From assembly GCA_026415015.1 (NCBI GenBank), contig JAOAHW010000127.1, positions 1 through 20,244 of the forward strand: DNA of 20,244 bases, written 5' to 3'. Positions within the stretch are counted from its first letter, which is position 1; each line of letters starts with the position of its first letter. Positions 16,685 through 20,244 of this stretch are shown one piece after another. This stretch comes from Syntrophorhabdaceae bacterium (GTDB lineage Bacteria; Desulfobacterota; Syntrophorhabdia; Syntrophorhabdales; Syntrophorhabdaceae). The notes beneath the pieces were generated by a model. It did no database searches, was not told the origin of the DNA, and saw only the letters and a program-made list of their open reading frames with translations. The translations under genes were made by a program, and so were the position numbers.

Positions 16685-16720
16685 AAATACCTGATTTGAG
16701 CTAATCTGGAGATTTGAAAT

Positions 16721-17095
16721 ATGACCTGTAAAGATAAAAAGGCAGACGAAAAAATTGGCACGCCCCCCTGGGGTAGGTGGTTAGTACTCCAGGATGAGGA
16801 TGATTTTAAGGTAAAACGGATAGAGGTATTGCCTGGGCACAGGCTCAGTTATCAGAAACATTTCAAAAGAGAAGAACACTGGCAGATAGTAAGGGGTATG
16901 GCAAAGGTAACCATAGATGGCAAGGATTATAATCTCAAGACAGGGGAGTGTATCAGGATACCGAAAGAGGCATTCCACAGGATTCAAAATACAGGGGATA
17001 GTGAACTAATCTTCATTGAGGTCCAGAGGGGTGAATATTTTGGTGAGGATGATATAGTGAGGATAGAGGATGATTACGGGAGGGATACAAGATGA
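16721..17095 (+). CDS. Stand-alone mannose-6-phosphate isomerase-type cupin
   Basis: The 124-residue protein matches the C-terminal cupin of type II mannose-6-phosphate isomerase/GDP-mannose pyrophosphorylase (ManC/AlgA): PPWGRW (15-20), FKVKRIEVLPG, likely metal ligands Q45, H47, E51/H53 (SYQKHFKREEHW) and H86 (FHRIQN), and the closing IEVQRGEYFGEDDIVR with YGR near the end. The nucleotidyltransferase domain that precedes this cupin in ManC is absent, so isomerisation of fructose-6-phosphate and mannose-6-phosphate, or simple sugar binding, is the most that can be inferred. Its TGA overlaps the trpS ATG by 4 bases, so the two are co-translated despite unrelated roles. Confidence 0.88.
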   Translation: MTCKDKKADEKIGTPPWGRWLVLQDEDDFKVKRIEVLPGHRLSYQKHFKREEHWQIVRGMAKVTIDGKDYNLKTGECIRIPKEAFHRIQNTGDSELIFIEVQRGEYFGEDDIVRIEDDYGRDTR

Positions 17096-18075
17096 AGAGG
17101 ATCTTCAGTGGCATACAGCCTACAGGTGAGGTCCACATAGGCAATTATATAGGTGCTATAAAACAATGGGTAGAGCTTACAGCAGAGTATGATTGCATAT
17201 ACTGTGTTGTGGATTATCATGCCATCACCATTGAATATGAGATAAGTGAGCTAAGGCACAAGACATTAGACACCGCCATTATACTTATGGCATGCGGGTT
17301 ATCACCTGATAATTGCAAGCTTTTTGTCCAGTCCCATGTCCCTGAGCATACAGAACTTGCCTGGATATTTAATTGCGTAACACCGATTGGTGAGCTCGAG
17401 AGGATGACACAGTTCAAGGATAAATCAAGACAGCACAGGGCAAATATCAATATGGGACTTATGGACTATCCTGTACTCCAGGCAGCAGATATACTCATCT
17501 ATAAGGCAGGTTTTGTCCCTGTGGGGGAAGACCAGGTTCAGCATATAGAGCTATCAAGAGAGGTGGCAAGGAAGTTCAACAGCAGGTTTGGTGACATATT
17601 CCCTGAACCGCAGGCCATATTATCCCTTGCACCGAGGATCCTGGGTATAGATGGCTCTGGAAAGATGTCCAAGTCCATGAATAATTATATTGGTCTTCTT
17701 GAAAATGGAGATATAATCTGGGAGAAGCTAAGAACAGCAGTTACAGATGTCAACAGGGTGAGGAGGAAAGACCCAGGTAACCCTGAGCTATGTAATATAT
17801 ATACCATTCACAGGGCATTTTCTAAAGACGAGGAGCTAATTGAAATAGACAAGGGCTGTAGGAATGCCTCTATCGGCTGTATTGACTGCAAAAAGATCCT
17901 ATATAGAAATATGATGGAAGAGCTATCTCCTATAAGGGAGAGGGCAGAATCCCTGAAAAAAGATACAGATTATGTGAGGGATGTGTTAAAGAATGGAGCT
18001 GCATCCTGCAGGGAAATGGCCAAGAAAACAATGGATGAGGTCAGGGCAGGCCTCGGTATATACTATCCTGTCTGA
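17092..18075 (+). CDS. trpS: Tryptophanyl-tRNA synthetase, with predicted iron-sulfur site
   Basis: A full-length 327-residue class I synthetase that charges tRNA-Trp. The ATP-binding signatures are HIGN (15-18, in GEVHIGNYIGA) and KMSKS (191-195). The tryptophan-pocket region (DYPVLQAADILIYKA, VGEDQVQH) is typical. C234, C256, C263 and C266 are arranged C-x21-C-x6-C-x2-C. I recall that Thermotoga maritima TrpRS binds a [4Fe-4S] cluster through a near-identical set (C-x22-C-x6-C-x2-C), so this is probably the iron-sulfur form, used for anticodon recognition, and would fit an anaerobe. The start overlaps the cupin stop (ATGA). No T-box-like leader is seen, and its transcription comes from the cupin promoter. 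Its 3' end overlaps the converging dppC-like gene by 13 bases. Confidence 0.97.
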   Translation: MKRIFSGIQPTGEVHIGNYIGAIKQWVELTAEYDCIYCVVDYHAITIEYEISELRHKTLDTAIILMACGLSPDNCKLFVQSHVPEHTELAWIFNCVTPIGELERMTQFKDKSRQHRANINMGLMDYPVLQAADILIYKAGFVPVGEDQVQHIELSREVARKFNSRFGDIFPEPQAILSLAPRILGIDGSGKMSKSMNNYIGLLENGDIIWEKLRTAVTDVNRVRRKDPGNPELCNIYTIHRAFSKDEELIEIDKGCRNASIGCIDCKKILYRNMMEELSPIRERAESLKKDTDYVRDVLKNGAASCREMAKKTMDEVRAGLGIYYPV

Positions 18076-18905
18076 TATCTCCGTCTCGGATCAAATATAT
18101 CCCTTAGACCCTCACCTAAGAGATTATAGCCCATAACAGTAAGGAAAATGGCAAGGCCTGGATAGAGGCTTAACCACCAGGCAACTTCTATATTGTCCTT
18201 TGCCTGGGTGAGGATATTACCCCAGCTTGGTGTAGGAGGCTGAACCCCTATGCCGAGAAAACTCAATGCAGATTCAGTTAAGATAGCGCCCCCTACACCA
18301 AGTGTAGCTACAACATATACAGGTGTTAAGGCATTGGGCAATACATGATTGAATATAACCCTTTTTTCTGTAAAGCCCTGGGCTTTTGCAGCAAGGACAA
18401 ATTCTTTGTTTTTTATACTCAAGACCTCGGCACGGACAAGTCTTGCAATACCCATCCAGTTTGTAAGGCCAATTACAACCATGATATTCCAGATACTCGG
18501 TTCAAGCAGGGCTATAACCGCCAGGATAAGGAAAAAGGTGGGAAAACACATCATGAGGTCAACAAACCTCATTATGATTTCATCGATTATCCCGCCATAA
18601 TATCCTGATATGGCACCTATGGCAATGCCTATCAAAACAGCAATGCCTATGGACACAAAACCTACAAGCAAAGAAATCCTGCTACCATAGACAACCCTGG
18701 CAAAGACGTCCCTGCCTAATGTATCTGTACCAAATGGGTGTTTGATAGAAGGCGGTGAGAGGATATTCTTCATATCAGGTTCCACAGGGTCATGGGGAGA
18801 TATGATGGGCGCCCCTATAGCACAAAAAAACATAGGGACAAGGATAATAAGCCCAATAAGGGCGAGGTGGTGTCTTATGACCCTTCTAATTGTGTCCATA
18901 AGCAT
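18063..18905 (-). CDS. DppC/OppC-type ABC transporter permease (peptide/nickel family)
   Basis: The 280-residue protein has the family's N-terminal membrane helix and OppC_N region with HPFGTDTLGRDVFARVVYG (about 56-74), then a binding-protein-dependent permease domain with about five helices and the EAA loop (EFVLAAKAQGFTEKRVIFNH). It would form the inner-membrane channel for peptides, nickel or similar solutes together with a DppB-type partner and two ATPases. None of those partners is beside it here, which is unusual, since dppBCDF genes normally cluster; they may lie elsewhere on the chromosome. The start at 18905 has no ribosome site; an ATG two codons later is an alternative. It lies 15 bases after the secreted repeat protein gene, so the two are probably one operon. 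Confidence 0.9.
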   Translation of the reverse strand: MLMDTIRRVIRHHLALIGLIILVPMFFCAIGAPIISPHDPVEPDMKNILSPPSIKHPFGTDTLGRDVFARVVYGSRISLLVGFVSIGIAVLIGIAIGAISGYYGGIIDEIIMRFVDLMMCFPTFFLILAVIALLEPSIWNIMVVIGLTNWMGIARLVRAEVLSIKNKEFVLAAKAQGFTEKRVIFNHVLPNALTPVYVVATLGVGGAILTESALSFLGIGVQPPTPSWGNILTQAKDNIEVAWWLSLYPGLAIFLTVMGYNLLGEGLRDIFDPRRRYQTG

Positions 18906-18920
18906 TGTGGAGCAATAATT

Positions 18921-19850
18921 TTATTCTATTTCAGCCAGTGCCCAGGCAACAAAAAGGGTCGTCTGGGTGTTTTTCTTTGCCACCTTATTAAACTGGATAG
19001 GGGTATTACTTGTAAATGAACCATCATCATGCTGAACCTTTGCAAGATAGCCTGTGGCCTTATCTATTACCTCTTTTTTGTCTTTTAGCTTTGATAAGGC
19101 CATGATTGCATAGGCAGTGACCTCAGGGTCTTCAGGTGCCTTCTCTGTCATCATGGCAAAACCCCCTGACTCTCTCTGGGCCTTCATGAGCCATTCAACT
19201 GCATCACCCACAAAAGGTGTATTTGGTGAGATACCTGCCATAGCAAGGGCCCTTACAGTCCATGCTGTACTGATAGCCAGTGAAGGTGAACCCTTTGGCA
19301 TGCCATAACCACCATCAGGATTCTGGCATCCCATAAGCCAGTCAAGTGCCATCCTCACTGCAGGGTCATTTCTTTTAAAACCTGCATCTATAAAGGCATT
19401 TATAACAACGGCAGTATAGATTGTAAGGGGTGCACCCTCTTTTCCTATTCTTTTGAAGCCGCCTGCCTCATCCTGGACACCCCTTAGATATTCGATGCCC
19501 TTTTTTATTGCCTCATCTCCTTTACCTGCCTGCTTAAGGGCTATTATGGCAAAGGCTGTATGGGCAGTATTGTTATTCCAGCTACCATCAGGCTTCTGGT
19601 CCTTTAAGATAAAATCTATACCTTTATCCGCCTTATCATCATAGAGCTTTTTCATCTTTAAGACCTTTACTGCCCAGCTTGTGGGTTCTGCCTCTGGTGG
19701 AAACTCACCACTGAGCCTTGACCAGGCGCCATTTTCTTGCTGAACAGAGACAATATGCTCTATGGCCTTTTTTGTAACATCCTGAGACTGGGAAAATACA
19801 ATTAGCGGGAACAGGACAAATAAAGAGATCAAAAATGCATACTTTTTCAT
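18921..19850 (-). CDS. Secreted prenyltransferase/squalene-cyclase-repeat (alpha-toroid) protein
   Basis: The 309-residue protein begins with a signal peptide (MKKYAFLISLFVLF..., about 1-20), then carries six QxxxGxF/W/Y motifs at 37-43, 85-91, 126-132, 176-182, 225-231 and 273-279, spaced 41-50 residues. Each is followed by a helix of the TAxxIxAL kind. This is the repeat of squalene-hopene cyclases, protein prenyltransferases and the thioester domains of alpha-2-macroglobulins. The cyclase DxDD motif and the zinc ligands of prenyltransferases are absent, as is a thioester CxEQ, so a terpene-cyclase role is unlikely. A binding or scaffold role in the periplasm is more probable. The frame reaches 19862, but the ATG at 19850 is chosen because GGGGGTG precedes it and it starts the signal peptide with MKK. 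The next gene is the orphan dppC-type permease. Confidence 0.88.
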   Translation of the reverse strand: MKKYAFLISLFVLFPLIVFSQSQDVTKKAIEHIVSVQQENGAWSRLSGEFPPEAEPTSWAVKVLKMKKLYDDKADKGIDFILKDQKPDGSWNNNTAHTAFAIIALKQAGKGDEAIKKGIEYLRGVQDEAGGFKRIGKEGAPLTIYTAVVINAFIDAGFKRNDPAVRMALDWLMGCQNPDGGYGMPKGSPSLAISTAWTVRALAMAGISPNTPFVGDAVEWLMKAQRESGGFAMMTEKAPEDPEVTAYAIMALSKLKDKKEVIDKATGYLAKVQHDDGSFTSNTPIQFNKVAKKNTQTTLFVAWALAEIE

Positions 19851-19880
19851 AGGCACCCCCATTTTTTTAATTTATTTTTA

Positions 19881-19909
19881 ATATTACATGGAAAATATGG
19901 ATGTGTCAA
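19881..19909 (-). promoter_or_regulatory. Promoter for the secreted repeat protein/dppC-like operon
   Basis: On the - strand a perfect TTGACA (19909-19904), a 17-base spacer and TAATAT (19886-19881). The start point would be about 25 bases before the ATG at 19850. Confidence 0.6.
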
Positions 19910-19959
19910 AAGACTTTTCTGAATTTGTATGAAAAATTTGCATCTTCCCCTTTCCTGTT

Positions 19960-20244
19960 CGACAGTTCATCACATCAGGCAGTGCAGAAGAGACAGTCCC
20001 TGATAAAAGCATATTCCGTGAACAGTTCATATCTGCCCTAAATGGTGAGGCAGACCTCAATAAAGATGGATATGTCACAGGCACTGAACTTGGTGAATTC
20101 CTCCAGGACAAGGTAATAAACTACTCAAGGGCTGCCCAGCACCCCCAGTATGGCAAGATACGTAACCCCAACCTTGATAAGGGGGACTTTGTGTTTCAGG
20201 TGGCTGCACTGCCACAAGTATCTCAATCAGACATAGATGACAGA
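19960..20244 (+). pseudogene. Caspase-family (peptidase C14) domain, C-terminal fragment with EF-hand-like loop; lacks 5' part and runs off the window
   Basis: From 19960 the + strand encodes 95 residues typical of the end of bacterial caspase-like domains: RQFITSGSAEETVPDKSIF, then FISALNGEAD, a calcium-loop-like DLNKDGYVTGTEL, FLQDKVINYSRAAQHPQYG and a closing GDFVFQV. The preceding catalytic His/Cys half is missing. Upstream in this frame only about nine unrelated codons (ending IFPFPV) separate it from a TGA at 19930-19932, and there is no ATG, GTG or TTG start in frame before the domain. It therefore looks like a gene remnant whose 5' part was lost by deletion or recombination near 19955-19960, unless the assembly joins two unrelated pieces there. 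Coding quality of the remaining part is intact, with no stop to the window's right edge, so the loss is probably recent. Whatever follows the domain lies outside. Confidence 0.75.

Noticed and set aside
18921..19850. Annotation of the repeat protein as a squalene-hopene cyclase.
   Set aside because: It is half the normal length, is secreted by a signal peptide and lacks the DxDD motif.
19884..20111. A 75-codon - strand frame over the caspase-like fragment.
   Set aside because: It overlaps the promoter of the repeat protein gene, has no recognisable domain, and the + strand frame has clear family motifs.

Overview
The window looks like chromosomal DNA of an AT-leaning, diderm, probably anaerobic bacterium. 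Outer-membrane proteins (an OmpA-family barrel protein and a TolC-type channel), many AGG/AGA arginine and ATA isoleucine codons, dense two-component and cyclic-di-GMP genes and a one-chain ADP-forming acyl-CoA synthetase would fit Nitrospirota or a Desulfobacterota-like lineage. That placement is an inference from style, not from a marker gene.

Left part (1-2850, + strand): the C-terminal end of a hybrid histidine kinase with two receiver domains, a small stand-alone GGDEF protein, then an OmpA-like protein with a 23-proline hinge and two thrombospondin type 3 calcium repeats. The ompA-like gene has its own consensus promoter and is followed by a perfect 13-bp hairpin.

Efflux operon (8457 down to 2883, - strand): tRNA-Phe(GAA), then an outer-membrane TolC-type channel, a MacA-type adaptor, a LolD/MacB-type ATPase and two tandem paralogous FtsX/MacB-type permeases. 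The five protein genes overlap or nearly touch, and only 18 bases separate the tRNA 3' end from the first start codon. They would form one tripartite export machine, with permease and ATPase on separate chains rather than fused as in MacB.

Signalling operon (13039 down to 8756, - strand): a membrane sensor kinase with a periplasmic ligand-binding domain, a PAS domain and HisKA, interrupted by an in-frame TAG just before its ATPase domain; a DivK-like single-domain response regulator; and a receiver-PAS-HD-GYP protein predicted to degrade cyclic-di-GMP. With the GGDEF protein at the left edge, the window holds both a predicted maker and a predicted breaker of this messenger.

Metabolic and housekeeping part (13179-18905): an ADP-forming acyl-CoA synthetase (+), a 60-residue helical protein of unknown function (-), a FemAB/GNAT-like acyltransferase (-), and a divergently transcribed pair in which a stand-alone mannose-6-phosphate-isomerase-type cupin overlaps trpS by 4 bases. 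The TrpRS carries a four-cysteine set matching the iron-sulfur-binding kind. trpS runs tail-to-tail into an orphan DppC/OppC-type permease with a 13-base overlap.

Right edge (18921-20244): a secreted protein with six regularly spaced QxxxGxF/W repeats (alpha-toroid type, no cyclase DxDD motif) sits 15 bases upstream of the dppC-like gene. Beyond its promoter, the + strand abruptly shows the C-terminal end of a caspase-family domain with an EF-hand-like loop, lacking any start codon or catalytic half.

No mobile element, CRISPR array or defence island is seen. The points most worth a second look are the in-frame TAG in the kinase, the headless caspase-like fragment, the tRNA-led efflux operon and the secreted repeat protein.
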